A stretch of DNA of 64,000 bases, taken from assembly GCF_014641695.1 (NCBI RefSeq), contig NZ_BMIF01000006.1, positions 1-64,000 of the forward strand. Reading direction: 5' to 3'. Source of the DNA: Nitratireductor aestuarii (GTDB taxonomy: Bacteria; Pseudomonadota; Alphaproteobacteria; Rhizobiales; Rhizobiaceae). Below, in pieces: positions 33,358 to 42,390 of this stretch. A model generated the notes under the pieces. It searched no databases and was not told where the DNA came from. It saw only the letters and a list, made by a program, of their open reading frames with translations. Numbering within the stretch: position 1 is the first letter of the stretch; each line of letters opens with the position of its first letter. The position numbers and the translations under genes are program-made.

Positions 33358-35055
33358 CTACTTGCTCGTTCCGGCCTTGCGGCGGATCGCATTTCGCATT
33401 GTCGGGGCGACGACTTCCTGGGAGATCGGGATATCCCAGACGGCTGTGCGGTCCGACGCCTCAAATTCGGCGAGCAGTTCCGGAATTTGGTCGAGATCTG
33501 TGATGGTGTGGCCGATGAGCCCGAAGCCCCGCGCGATTCCGGCCAGATTACCCTGTCCGAAGACAGCGCCCGAGTCAGGCAGACCATCTGCACGAAGCTT
33601 GTGGATCTCAGAACCGTATGCACCGTCATTCAGAATGACGATGAGCATCTTCGCGCCGAGACGAACGACGGTTTCCAGCTCCTGCATATGCATCAGGAAC
33701 CCGCCGTCACCATCCGTCAGCATGAGTGGCTTGTCAGGCTGCGCGGCCCAGCGGCCAATGGCATAGGACAGGCCGTTGCCGATCGCGCCGAATTCACGGA
33801 TTGCCAGGAAATCGTCGGAGTCACGGCCATAAAGATGGGCGGCGAAATAGGCGCAATGCCCCGACGAACTGACGTGCGTCCAGTCCTTCGGAACGTGCCT
33901 GTCGATCACGGCCATTACTTCGCGAGGATCGAAGCCGCTGGCAATGTCGAACTCGGTTTTTGCATCAACCGGTTCGCTATGCACACGCGCAGCGTAACCC
34001 TCGACATCCCACGACGCGTCGGTGGTGACGCCCTCTTTCTCCAGCGCATCGCAGATCGCGTTGAGGGCCAAGGCGGAGTCGGCAACGACAAAACTGCTGG
34101 CGGGAATCTGACCCTGCTGAATGGCCGGATTGGTATTGATTGCGAGTACCTTGCTCGGTGCGAACAGGTTGTTCATGTCGCTGGTAAAGCGGGTAAGGCT
34201 TGCACCTACAGCGATTACCAGATCGGCCTCACCAAACGCCTCGCGGGCCGCATCATGAATATAGCCGCCGCAGATGCCCAGATATCTCTTGTTCCCATTA
34301 TAGAGACCACGGACCGGCAGGGTTGCAGAAAGACCAGCGTTGGCGAGTTCTGCGAAGCGAGCCGCAGCGCTACGGGCGTCTGGCGACTGGGCGCCGCGGC
34401 CTCCAACCAGGATGATGCGCTTGGCAGCCTTGATCTGGGTAACGGCGCTGGCAATTTCATCCGGATGGGGCTGGCGCGGGCGAGGCGTCGGCAGAACCTG
34501 TTGCGATGGAACGTACTGCCCGGCAGGAGCAACGTGCTGCTGCAGATCGAGAGGAATTCCGAGCACGACCGGCAGGCGACGCTCGTACGCCAGAGCAAAG
34601 GCCTGCTGAACCGAGTGGCGTGCAAGAGCAACGCTGCGGCCCGTGACATAAAGTGCGCCGGTGCCGAGAACGAGCGGCACCTGATCAATGCGCTGGTTGT
34701 ACCAAGGAGCGTTGATGGGGTCTTCACCAGCAAAGATTACCATTGGCACGCGAGCGGTCGCCGCTGTGGTGAGTGCTGTCATGATCTGCGTCAGGCCGGG
34801 CCCGCATGTAACGGAAGCTACTCCGACCTTGCCAGTGGAGAGAGCATAAGCCGTTGCCATCGCAACAGCGCAATGTTCGTGACGGGCGTGTACGCTTTTC
34901 ACGTCGGGATAAGCTGCGAGTGCGGCCTCCCAATGCATGTTTCCATCGCCGGTCAGGCTGAAAACCGTGCGCACGCCCTCGGCATAGAAAGCCTCGGCGA
35001 CGGCCTCAAAAACTCGTTGTTCCGACAATAGCACCTCCCGAATTACCTCAACCAA
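33358..35055 (-). CDS. ThDP-dependent enzyme of the acetolactate synthase/benzoylformate decarboxylase family (copy 1)
   Basis: A 565-residue three-domain thiamine-diphosphate enzyme. The Glu that activates the cofactor is Glu60 in HARHEHCAVAMATAYA; the Mg/ThDP motif runs from TDGDGGFLMHMQELETV to ILNDGAYGSEIHK, with NDG in place of the common NN. The middle domain has VGGRGAQSPDARS. The family covers 2-oxoacid decarboxylases, carboligases and 2-hydroxyacyl-CoA lyases. Location beside TctC and acyl-CoA genes suggests C-C bond cleavage or decarboxylation of an imported acid, but reaction and substrate are unknown. Its paralog is at 46318. Confidence 0.82.
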   Translation of the reverse strand: MVEVIREVLLSEQRVFEAVAEAFYAEGVRTVFSLTGDGNMHWEAALAAYPDVKSVHARHEHCAVAMATAYALSTGKVGVASVTCGPGLTQIMTALTTAATARVPMVIFAGEDPINAPWYNQRIDQVPLVLGTGALYVTGRSVALARHSVQQAFALAYERRLPVVLGIPLDLQQHVAPAGQYVPSQQVLPTPRPRQPHPDEIASAVTQIKAAKRIILVGGRGAQSPDARSAAARFAELANAGLSATLPVRGLYNGNKRYLGICGGYIHDAAREAFGEADLVIAVGASLTRFTSDMNNLFAPSKVLAINTNPAIQQGQIPASSFVVADSALALNAICDALEKEGVTTDASWDVEGYAARVHSEPVDAKTEFDIASGFDPREVMAVIDRHVPKDWTHVSSSGHCAYFAAHLYGRDSDDFLAIREFGAIGNGLSYAIGRWAAQPDKPLMLTDGDGGFLMHMQELETVVRLGAKMLIVILNDGAYGSEIHKLRADGLPDSGAVFGQGNLAGIARGFGLIGHTITDLDQIPELLAEFEASDRTAVWDIPISQEVVAPTMRNAIRRKAGTSK

Positions 35056-35432
35056 CCACTAAAGACTGTGTAGTCGGCAAAAAACGCCCACAATCGCTTT
35101 CCAGACAGGAACTGTCAAAAAGTGACATAGGGCATCGAATTTTTTCTGTACGAGCCAAAACGGAGTTGGCCTTTTCGCCCCTGCCGCCCGCACCCGTGAA
35201 AAGAGATATTATGTCGTACTTGTCTCAAGCTCCCATGACTTATTGTCTGTCAAGGGTGACACTAAATTCATGAACTGATGGCGCAGCGCGGCCGATTGGC
35301 CCGGCGCCAGGGCAGGCCACGGAACGATCTCTGCGTTCCGTGTTGCACGGACTGCCTAACTGCAACTTTAGCTGGGGCCCGCCTCTGACATGACCTGGCG
35401 GCGCAGTAATTCATCAGAACCTTTCTCGTTAG
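35056..35432. promoter_or_regulatory. Upstream region of the ThDP enzyme-tctC operon
   Basis: About 380 bases without a supported gene; it must hold the promoter of the ThDP enzyme. It is more AT-rich near the gene and contains TCAAAAAGTGACA and TGTCAAGGGTGACA, possible half-sites of an operator, but no regulator can be assigned. Confidence 0.35.
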
Positions 35433-35468
35433 AAAAAAAGGAGCTGCCAGTATCTGGTAGCCCCTTTT
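35433..35468 (-). terminator. Rho-independent terminator after the iron-ADH-like gene
   Basis: On the minus strand AAAAGGGGCTACCA pairs with TGGCAGCTCCTTTT around a 5-base loop, with one G-U pair and one mismatch, ending in a run of seven T. It lies 36 bases beyond the gene's stop. Confidence 0.8.
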
Positions 35469-35503
35469 CGTTTCCGTGCAGATTTGATGAAATGGCCCTT
35501 GTC

Positions 35504-36724
35504 TTACCAGGCTTCGAGCAGGATCTCGCGCAGCAGCTCAGGCTCCTTCTTGAATTCCTGCTTGGGATCGGAATTGAAGTTGTTCAAGGCGTTAGCCATG
35601 ATGCCGTCGACACTCGACTTCGGGAGGCCAAGCTGACCAACGCGGGTCGGCAACCCAAGATCTGCAAAGACCTTCTCGAGATAGTCGGCCGCCCTGAACG
35701 GCGCTTCCTCGATCGGATCCTTGTCCGTCCAGACCCCCAGAATACGAGCCATGTTAGCAATCTCCTGAGGATCGCGATATCCGAGACGCCGCAAGGCCGT
35801 TCCCACGAGCACACTGTTGCCCTCTGCCTGCGATACATGTTCGTGCAGATTGAAGATGCCTGCTGAGAACGCATAGTTGAAGCGCATCACCCAGTGCGCA
35901 GCTCGGAACGATCCGTCGTCAACCTCGCGGTTCTGGAGGAAGGTTGCGATGCAGAGGTCAACGCGCGCGCCGATATCGTCTTCTTCGTCCAGCGATCGAA
36001 TCACGTTGTCCATGATCTCGTAGACCTGACGGCGGTTGAGCTCGGTCAGCCGGGTTACTTTGGTGAAGCCCAGATGCATGACCGCGCGCCAGTAGATGGC
36101 GGCGGCACTGGCCCTGACCATGGAGCGTGGGGCTGTGCGCAGTGCGTCGTGATCCCAGAACAGCGCAACGGGGCGCGTTTTAGGATCGAAATATTCCAGC
36201 CGACGTCCGTACTCGGACGACTTGAGCGGAGAACCAGCCCGATTCTGCGCTGACGTGCCCACGGTCACGACGTTGATGATCGGCAGCTTGCGCGCCATCA
36301 GCTTCGGGCTGATCGCAGGCGATCCGTCCTCAGGATACTTGGTGGCGAGCTCAACGAGCGGCTCTTTCTCCGCCAGTGCAATCGCAACTACGCGCACGGC
36401 TTGAATGACGCTTCCGGCACCCACCGCTATCAGCAGCTCCGCATTTGCCGCACGAGCCTCATCGGCTGCAGCAAGGACGTCTTCGATTGGCGAGTCCTTG
36501 CCCATCCTGTCAAAATTTCCGGCGAAGGTATCGCCAAGCAAGTTCCGGATACGGTCAATGAGATCTGTTTTGGTCGCAACCGACCGGCCACTGATGACGA
36601 AGACGCGTTTCGCACCCTGCCTGGCTACCTCGGCTGGCAGCTTCGCCAAGGCGTCCTGGCCGCAATGGACGCGGCAGGGATAGGTAGCAATCCTGAAATC
36701 CTGAAGATGATCCGCAGTTGCCAT
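35504..36724 (-). CDS. Iron-containing alcohol dehydrogenase-fold protein with altered metal site
   Basis: A 406-residue protein of the DHQS-like/Fe-ADH superfamily; the NAD-binding GAGSVIQAVR (GGGSxxD-like) and VVTVGTSAQNRAGSP (TTxxTGSE-like) motifs are recognisable. The helix that normally holds the metal ligands Asp and His (DALTHAIE) reads SAAAIYWRAV, and the usual HG motif is NLHEHVSQAEG. Two of the expected ligands are thus missing, so it may use another metal arrangement or a different chemistry. Start is the ATG after GGAGGAAACGG, 20 codons into the open frame. It follows tctA on the same strand by 157 bases. Confidence 0.72.
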   Translation of the reverse strand: MATADHLQDFRIATYPCRVHCGQDALAKLPAEVARQGAKRVFVISGRSVATKTDLIDRIRNLLGDTFAGNFDRMGKDSPIEDVLAAADEARAANAELLIAVGAGSVIQAVRVVAIALAEKEPLVELATKYPEDGSPAISPKLMARKLPIINVVTVGTSAQNRAGSPLKSSEYGRRLEYFDPKTRPVALFWDHDALRTAPRSMVRASAAAIYWRAVMHLGFTKVTRLTELNRRQVYEIMDNVIRSLDEEDDIGARVDLCIATFLQNREVDDGSFRAAHWVMRFNYAFSAGIFNLHEHVSQAEGNSVLVGTALRRLGYRDPQEIANMARILGVWTDKDPIEEAPFRAADYLEKVFADLGLPTRVGQLGLPKSSVDGIMANALNNFNSDPKQEFKKEPELLREILLEAW

Positions 36725-36880
36725 CCGTTTCCTCCAATGAATTAGCCCTGGAGACTGGACGGACCGGTCTATCCTGGGCTGCAAAGATTTTTGAGCTTGT
36801 GCAATTTCGCAGGGCGCCAGTTCGCCCGAGCCCGCCCCAAGTCATGGGGCGGGAAAGTCAGTGTGCCGGTCGTGCCAGCC

Positions 36881-38374
36881 TCAGGCTGAAACGGGCTGCG
36901 CCGGACGGATGGCCCGGTACACCGCCCACAAGATCAGCGCCACGCAGATAGCCAGAGCTACACCGCTCAGGGGCCGCGCAACGATGGCCGTGAAATCACC
37001 GCGGGCGAAGAGCATTGCACGGCGGAAGTTCTCTTCGATCATCGGTCCGAGGATGAAGCCGATCAGCACCGGAGCCAGGTGGAAGCGCAACAGACGCAGC
37101 CAGTAGCCCGCAACACCGAACAGAAGCACCAGCATGATGTCGAAGACACTGGACCGGATGGTATAGGTACCGATGCAGATCAGGATGATGATGGCCGGAT
37201 AGAGCAGGTGATAGGGAACGCGAAGCAGCCTGACCCACAGACCAATCATGGGGACGTTGAGGATGACCAGCAGAACGTTACCGACCCAGAAGCTTGCGGC
37301 AAGACCCCAGACGACCTCAGGGTGCGTCATCATCAACTGCGGACCAGGAGCGATGCCGTTCATGATCAGCGTGCCGAGCATGACGGCCATGGTTGCGCTG
37401 CCCGGAATGCCCAGCGAAAGCGTCGGAATGAACGCTGTCTGTGCACCGGCATTGTTGGCGGCCTCAGGCGAGACGATACCCTCGATCGCGCCTTTACCAA
37501 AGCGGGACGGGTCCTTCGCCAGCCGCTTTTCCAGCGCATAGCTGATGAAGGTCGCAACGGTGGAGCCGATACCCGGCAGCACGCCGAATGCACCGCCAAT
37601 GATCGTTCCACGCACGGTTGGCATGCGGGAGCTCTTCCACTCTTCCCTGGACGGGATCATGGAGCGGAGCGTTACGTTCTGCACTTCGGGCGCTCCACCA
37701 GCGTCACGCAGTGAGTGCAGGATTTCGGATACGCCGAAGATACCCATGGCCAGCGCGATGAAGCTGATACCGTCACGCAGCTCGAACAGGCCGAAATGGT
37801 AGCGGGCCACACCGCTGTCGACGTCGGTGCCGACGGTGCCGAGCAGCATTCCCACCACGACCATTGCCAGGCCCTTGAGCGGCGAGTCCTGCGTCACGGC
37901 AGCGGCAACGAGGCCAAGAACCATGAGCGCGAAGTATTCGGACGGACCGAAGGCGATAGCCCATTGCGCAAGGAAGGGAGCCAGAGCGTAGAGCGCAATG
38001 ATGCCGACAGAGCCGCCGAAGAAGGAAGCCATTGTCGTTGAGAATAGCGCTATACCTGCCTTGCCCTGCTTCGCCATGGGGTAGCCATCAAGGCAGGTCA
38101 CGGCGTTGGTCGGCGTTCCCGGCAGGTTGAGCAGGATCGAAGCGGTCGACCCGCCATATTCCGAGCCATAGTAAACGCCGGCGAGCATGACCAGAGCAGT
38201 CGTAGCGTCAAGGCCAATGGTCAAAGGCAGAAGCATGGACACAGCGGCCAGCGCACCAATGCCCGGCAGTGCCCCCAGCAACGTGCCCAAGAACACGCCT
38301 ATGAAACAATAGAATATGTTTGTGGCGGTCAGGGCCGTACTGAACCCGATGACAACGTTGTTAAGAATATCCAT
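36881..38374 (-). CDS. tctA: TctA-family permease, large membrane subunit of a tripartite tricarboxylate transporter
   Basis: A 497-residue polytopic protein with about 11-12 membrane segments. The family motifs GTLLGALPGIGALAAVSMLLP and YYGSEYGGSTASILLNLPG are seen (the first in part as GALPGIGALAAVSMLLP). The ATG shares one base with the tctB stop (TGATG), proving coupling; a longer frame reading into tctB is spurious. With TctB and one of the two TctC receptors it imports a carboxylate driven by an ion gradient. Confidence 0.92.
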   Translation of the reverse strand: MDILNNVVIGFSTALTATNIFYCFIGVFLGTLLGALPGIGALAAVSMLLPLTIGLDATTALVMLAGVYYGSEYGGSTASILLNLPGTPTNAVTCLDGYPMAKQGKAGIALFSTTMASFFGGSVGIIALYALAPFLAQWAIAFGPSEYFALMVLGLVAAAVTQDSPLKGLAMVVVGMLLGTVGTDVDSGVARYHFGLFELRDGISFIALAMGIFGVSEILHSLRDAGGAPEVQNVTLRSMIPSREEWKSSRMPTVRGTIIGGAFGVLPGIGSTVATFISYALEKRLAKDPSRFGKGAIEGIVSPEAANNAGAQTAFIPTLSLGIPGSATMAVMLGTLIMNGIAPGPQLMMTHPEVVWGLAASFWVGNVLLVILNVPMIGLWVRLLRVPYHLLYPAIIILICIGTYTIRSSVFDIMLVLLFGVAGYWLRLLRFHLAPVLIGFILGPMIEENFRRAMLFARGDFTAIVARPLSGVALAICVALILWAVYRAIRPAQPVSA

Positions 38375-38820
38375 CAGAACGGGCTCCTGAGAACCGGGAT
38401 TGGAAGACCAAGCAGCAGGACAAAGCACGCCCAGATGAGGACCGCGACGATCACGCCGAGAATGATGGCGGGCACAAGCAGGGATTTCGGTGAAGACAGG
38501 GTGGACAACAGAACCGTGACGAAGGTCGCCGGCAACACGCCCACGCGCGGCAAAAGCAGCCAGAAGGCCAGAATTGAAGCGACGATCGGCAGAACGACGC
38601 GCCATTTGAAGCTTTCAAGCGCTCCTGAGCGACCCAGAGATGAGAGCATGATGAGGGCACCTAGTCCCATGGCGATGAGGCCAAGCGCCAGCGGCACATA
38701 GCCTGGTCCCATGCGGATGACAGTGCCGATACGGTAGTCCAGCGCCCCGTAGGCGAAGTAGGAACCAACCGCCAGAACGATCAAACCGGACAAGAGATCC
38801 GTTTTATCTATTTTGAGCAT
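38374..38820 (-). CDS. tctB: TctB-family small membrane subunit of a tripartite tricarboxylate transporter
   Basis: A 148-residue protein with four hydrophobic segments typical of TctB (LIVLAVGSYFAYGAL, VPLALGLIAMGLGALIML, VVLPIVASILAFWLLLP, and the last helix). It precedes tctA and starts 69 bases after the DUF35 gene on the same strand, so transporter and beta-oxidation genes may be one transcript. Confidence 0.87.
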   Translation of the reverse strand: MLKIDKTDLLSGLIVLAVGSYFAYGALDYRIGTVIRMGPGYVPLALGLIAMGLGALIMLSSLGRSGALESFKWRVVLPIVASILAFWLLLPRVGVLPATFVTVLLSTLSSPKSLLVPAIILGVIVAVLIWACFVLLLGLPIPVLRSPF

Positions 38821-38889
38821 TTAACCTCCCTGGCACAAAGGCCTTATATGGCGTTAACATCGTCACGCGGGGCGACAGCAACCGGCCGT

Positions 38890-39297
38890 TCATTTGGGGT
38901 CTGTTAGCTTGAAGCGCGGCAGACTCACGCCTTCTTCATTTTCTATGCACAGTTCGACACGCGCACCAACGCTCAGTTTTCGGCCTTCATCGCCGTTGAC
39001 GATGTTGGTCAGCAGACGCGCACCTTCGTCAAGCTCAACTGCGGTGACATCGTAAGGCAGGCGGTCGGCGAGGTGCGGTGCGTAGGCGTGGCGATAGACG
39101 ACCCATGACAGGATCGTACCCTTGCCCGAAGATGGCCGCCACTCCCTGTCTGCGGACAGGCATTGCGGACAATGTTCGCGCGCCGGAAGCCAATTATTGC
39201 CGCAGCACTTGCAGTGCTGGTAGCGCAGCTCGCCAGCGGCCAGACCGTCCCAATATGGCCGATTGACGTCGGTGATCTCGGGAACAGGAAAACTCAT
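38890..39297 (-). CDS. DUF35 zinc-ribbon OB-fold protein (second copy)
   Basis: A 135-residue DUF35 protein with an intact zinc ribbon: CCGNNW and EHCPQC supply the Cys pairs at about 30-50, followed by the OB domain (GKGTILSWVVYRHA, PYDVTAVELDEGARLLTNI). It overlaps the thiolase-like gene by four bases, the same partner arrangement as the plus-strand operon. Unlike that copy the zinc ribbon is complete. Confidence 0.85.
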   Translation of the reverse strand: MSFPVPEITDVNRPYWDGLAAGELRYQHCKCCGNNWLPAREHCPQCLSADREWRPSSGKGTILSWVVYRHAYAPHLADRLPYDVTAVELDEGARLLTNIVNGDEGRKLSVGARVELCIENEEGVSLPRFKLTDPK

Positions 39298-40418
39298 GAG
39301 GGCTGTCCTACAATGATGGTTGCGTGGGTGTGCATGGTGCCGCCCTGGTTTGTAATAAGGCCAAACCGCGGATCCTTGACCTGTAAAGTAGCCTCCCCGC
39401 GCATCTGACGGACGCCTTCGATGATCAGCTGAAGACCAGGAGTTCCCGACTCCGACAGCAGACCACCAGAGGTGTTGAGCGGCAGCCAGCCATCAAGGCC
39501 GATGCCCTCGGCCAGCGCCTTCTTGCCGGCAGTACCCCTTGGTGCAAGACCGTAATCTTCCAGTGTCTGGAGAACCGTGACCGTGAAGCAGTCGTAGATC
39601 TGCGCAAAGCTCAGATCCTTGCGATCAATCCCGGCCATCTTGAACGCCATGTTCGCCGAATCTTCCGCCTTCGTGCGCAGAATATCCGGACGCAGATGAA
39701 CTTCCCAGCTTTCCTGCCCCTGCCCCATGCCTAACAGCGGAACCGCGCGCGAACGGTCCCGCGCGTCCGCCGTCGCACCGATAACGATAGCGGCTGCGCC
39801 ATCGGAGACAAGGCAGAAGTCGTCCTTCCGCAGCGGATCGATCAGCTTTCCGCCGGCCAGATACTCGTCCATCGTCAGCGGACTGCGCAGATGGGCATTC
39901 GGGTTTTCAGCGCCATTTGCACGCATCTGGACGGCGAAGATGCCAAATTCTTCCGGTGCACTGGAATAGCGCTGCTGGTAGGCCTGATGGATCATCGCGT
40001 AACCGGCCGCAACGGAATACCAGCCCATGATCGCATCGTCGCCGCGCGGGCGATGAAGAGCCGCACGGGACCCGGTGCGCGGCGTGTCGCCATAGACGAT
40101 CAAGGCGTTCTTGATCATCCCCGCTTCGATCGCCAGGGAACCGTATTGCAGCAGCGAGGTGCAGGCCGCACCGCCCTGGTCAAGATTAAGACCAATGGTG
40201 GGCCGCAACCCGAGCGCCTCGGCTACCTTCTGGCCGTAGAGAATGCCCGGCGCGGAATTCGGCTGCTTGACGAGAACGGCATCGATCTCGTCCTTCTCCA
40301 GACCGGCGTCGGCGATCGCCTTGGCGGCCGCTTCAACGATCAGGGCAACACGATCCCGACCCGGGTGCTTGCCCCAGGTCGTATGGCCAACGCCAGTGAT
40401 GGAGACCTTGCCACGCAT
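39294..40418 (-). CDS. Thiolase-superfamily protein (lipid-transfer/Ltp-like), second copy
   Basis: A 374-residue SCP2-thiolase-like protein. It keeps a Cys at the nucleophile position (GGAAC, Cys86) but the catalytic His motif GHPxG is replaced by SESGTPG, and the C-terminal Cys by NQGG. It is therefore not a standard thiolase; with DUF35 it could be an aldolase or an unusual thioesterase/thiolase. Its start shares a base with the CoA-transferase stop. Confidence 0.8.
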   Translation of the reverse strand: MRGKVSITGVGHTTWGKHPGRDRVALIVEAAAKAIADAGLEKDEIDAVLVKQPNSAPGILYGQKVAEALGLRPTIGLNLDQGGAACTSLLQYGSLAIEAGMIKNALIVYGDTPRTGSRAALHRPRGDDAIMGWYSVAAGYAMIHQAYQQRYSSAPEEFGIFAVQMRANGAENPNAHLRSPLTMDEYLAGGKLIDPLRKDDFCLVSDGAAAIVIGATADARDRSRAVPLLGMGQGQESWEVHLRPDILRTKAEDSANMAFKMAGIDRKDLSFAQIYDCFTVTVLQTLEDYGLAPRGTAGKKALAEGIGLDGWLPLNTSGGLLSESGTPGLQLIIEGVRQMRGEATLQVKDPRFGLITNQGGTMHTHATIIVGQPS

Positions 40419-41623
40419 CAGATCACACCTTCCGCCTTGAGGGCTTCAAGCTCATCAGCCCCGATGCCGAGCTCGCCGTAGATGCGGGCGTTGTCGGCCG
40501 CGAATTCCGGGTTGACGCGGTATTCAGCCTGCTTTGCTCCGCGCGTTAGCAGAAGAGGCGAGCGCGGCAGGCTGACCTCGCCATATTGCGGGTGGTTGAC
40601 CTTGGTCAGCAGTCCCCGCTCGTGGAGAGCTTCGTCCTTCATGACCTCCGGCAGCGGCCGCACGGGAGCGCTCGGCACCTTTCCGAGGCGCAGCTTTTCC
40701 GCGATGTCGTTTGTCTTGAAGCGCGTGGTGTACTCAATGATGACATCATCCACGAACTGCATGTTCTCTACGCGGCCGCGGTTGGTGGCGGTACGCGAGT
40801 CAGTGATGAGATCTTCACGTCCCATGCAGACACAGAGTGCAGCCCAGTGCTTGTCGTTGTTGCAGATGATCGAGACGTGCCCATCCTCAGTCGGATAGAC
40901 GCTGTACGGGCTCAGGCTCAGGCCGCCATGGCGGTTGCCCGTGCGCAGCGGAATGTCCTTGCGGGCACCGAAGAGCATGCCGATGTTCGACGCCATCATC
41001 ATGTAGACGGTGTCGATCATCGCGACGTCGATGCGGCCACCCTTATTGGTGGTTATGCGCTCGTAGAGGGCCGTCATGATGGCGCCGTAGAGATGGATTC
41101 CGCCGCTGAAATCGCACACTGCCGCGCCGGACTTCATGGGCGCACCATCCGGATTGCCCGTGACGCTCATCAGGCCGGACATGGCTTGCACCGTCAGGTC
41201 CATCGCCATCAGGTCCTGATATGCGCCTTCCTGACCATAGCCCGAACCACTCGCGAAGATGAGGCGAGGGTTGATTTCACTGAGCACATCCCAGCCGAGG
41301 CCAAGACGATCCATGACGCCCGGCGCATAATTTTCCGCAACGACATCCGCCGTCTTCACGAGCTCAAGGAACATCTCCTTGCCACGCTTTGACTTGAGGT
41401 TCAGGGACACCGAGTGCTTGCATGCGTTGAGCATTGCAAAGGGCATTCCCGCGCCAGAGGATGCATCGCGGCGACGGAGATATTCTCCTCCCTGCGGCTC
41501 GATCTTGATGACCTCGGCACCGGCCATGGCCATCAGGAATGTTGCGTAAGGTCCGTTGTAGATCTGCGTCAGGTCGAGTACGCGGATGCCGGAAAGTGGC
41601 AGTCGATCCTGCATCTTATTCAC
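40418..41623 (-). CDS. Class III CoA-transferase (CaiB/BaiF family)
   Basis: A 401-residue formyl-CoA transferase-like enzyme that moves CoA between carboxylates through an aspartyl anhydride. The nucleophile is Asp171 in AAVCDFSGGIHL, aligned with the known catalytic Asp of formyl-CoA transferase (GDSNTGMH). N-terminal IRVLDLTQIYNGPYATFLMA and VVAENYAPGVMDRLGLG motifs are clear. It likely activates the imported acid using a succinyl- or acetyl-CoA donor. Overlaps the enoyl-CoA hydratase gene by eight bases. Confidence 0.88.
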   Translation of the reverse strand: MNKMQDRLPLSGIRVLDLTQIYNGPYATFLMAMAGAEVIKIEPQGGEYLRRRDASSGAGMPFAMLNACKHSVSLNLKSKRGKEMFLELVKTADVVAENYAPGVMDRLGLGWDVLSEINPRLIFASGSGYGQEGAYQDLMAMDLTVQAMSGLMSVTGNPDGAPMKSGAAVCDFSGGIHLYGAIMTALYERITTNKGGRIDVAMIDTVYMMMASNIGMLFGARKDIPLRTGNRHGGLSLSPYSVYPTEDGHVSIICNNDKHWAALCVCMGREDLITDSRTATNRGRVENMQFVDDVIIEYTTRFKTNDIAEKLRLGKVPSAPVRPLPEVMKDEALHERGLLTKVNHPQYGEVSLPRSPLLLTRGAKQAEYRVNPEFAADNARIYGELGIGADELEALKAEGVI

Positions 41624-42389
41624 CCTTGAAAGTAGGTTTGCGCTTTTCAGCGAAAGCTTCGCGCGCGGCTGCCGTGTCCTTCGAATGGGACAGGATTCGG
41701 TTGACGAACTGCTCGAACCGCAATCCTTCAGCCATGCTCATCTCGAATGAGCGGACCGCAAGTTCCTTGGCTGCCTGGACGGCCAGCGGAGCATTCTCAC
41801 CGATCCGCGCCGCCATTTCCTGAGCCGTGCCCAGGAGCTGCTCACGCGGGACAACGCGATTGATGAAGCCCCAGCGCAGGGCTGTCTCCGCATCCATCGT
41901 ATCGCCGAGAAGGAGCATCTCCATAGCCACCGCATAGGGTAGCTGGCGCATGATGCGCTGGGTGCCGCCATTGGCGGCAATGATCCCGCGCTTCACCTCG
42001 GAAAGGCCAAATTTTGCTTCCGGAACCGCAACGCGCAGGTCGGTCCCCAGCATCAGCGTGGTGCCACCACCGACGCAAACACCGTTGATGGCAGCGATGA
42101 CGGGCTTCCACACTTCGAGGCCGCGATTGAGCAGCTGGTTCTGCTGCGTCAGCCACATTTCCGATAGCGGTTGCTCCCGGCCGATCCAGCTCTTCAGATC
42201 CGCGCCGGCGCAGAACGCCTTGTCGCCTGCACCCGTAACGATCGCGACGCGGATCGCCGGATTGTCGCGAACTTCCTCCCATGCCTTCGACAGAGCTTCA
42301 TAATGCTCTGCGTCCAGCGCGTTGCGGCGTTCGGGCCGGTTGATCGTGATTGTGGCTACGCCTTCATGAATATCCAGATCGATGGACAT
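41616..42389 (-). CDS. Enoyl-CoA hydratase/isomerase family protein
   Basis: A 257-residue crotonase. Oxyanion-hole residues in AFCAGADLKSW (about 60-70) and INGVCVGGGTTLMLG (about 103-117); one catalytic Glu is probably in GLSEVKRGI (about 133). The gene lies one base after the acyl-CoA dehydrogenase stop, so it would hydrate that enzyme's product. Confidence 0.87.
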   Translation of the reverse strand: MSIDLDIHEGVATITINRPERRNALDAEHYEALSKAWEEVRDNPAIRVAIVTGAGDKAFCAGADLKSWIGREQPLSEMWLTQQNQLLNRGLEVWKPVIAAINGVCVGGGTTLMLGTDLRVAVPEAKFGLSEVKRGIIAANGGTQRIMRQLPYAVAMEMLLLGDTMDAETALRWGFINRVVPREQLLGTAQEMAARIGENAPLAVQAAKELAVRSFEMSMAEGLRFEQFVNRILSHSKDTAAAREAFAEKRKPTFKGE

Positions 42390-42390
42390 A

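Noticed and set aside
32304-33503. 399-codon plus-strand open frame
   Set aside because: Antisense to tctC; no ribosome-binding site or domain.
33487-35031. 514-codon plus-strand open frame
   Set aside because: Fully antisense to the ThDP enzyme, which has all its motifs; no protein family features.
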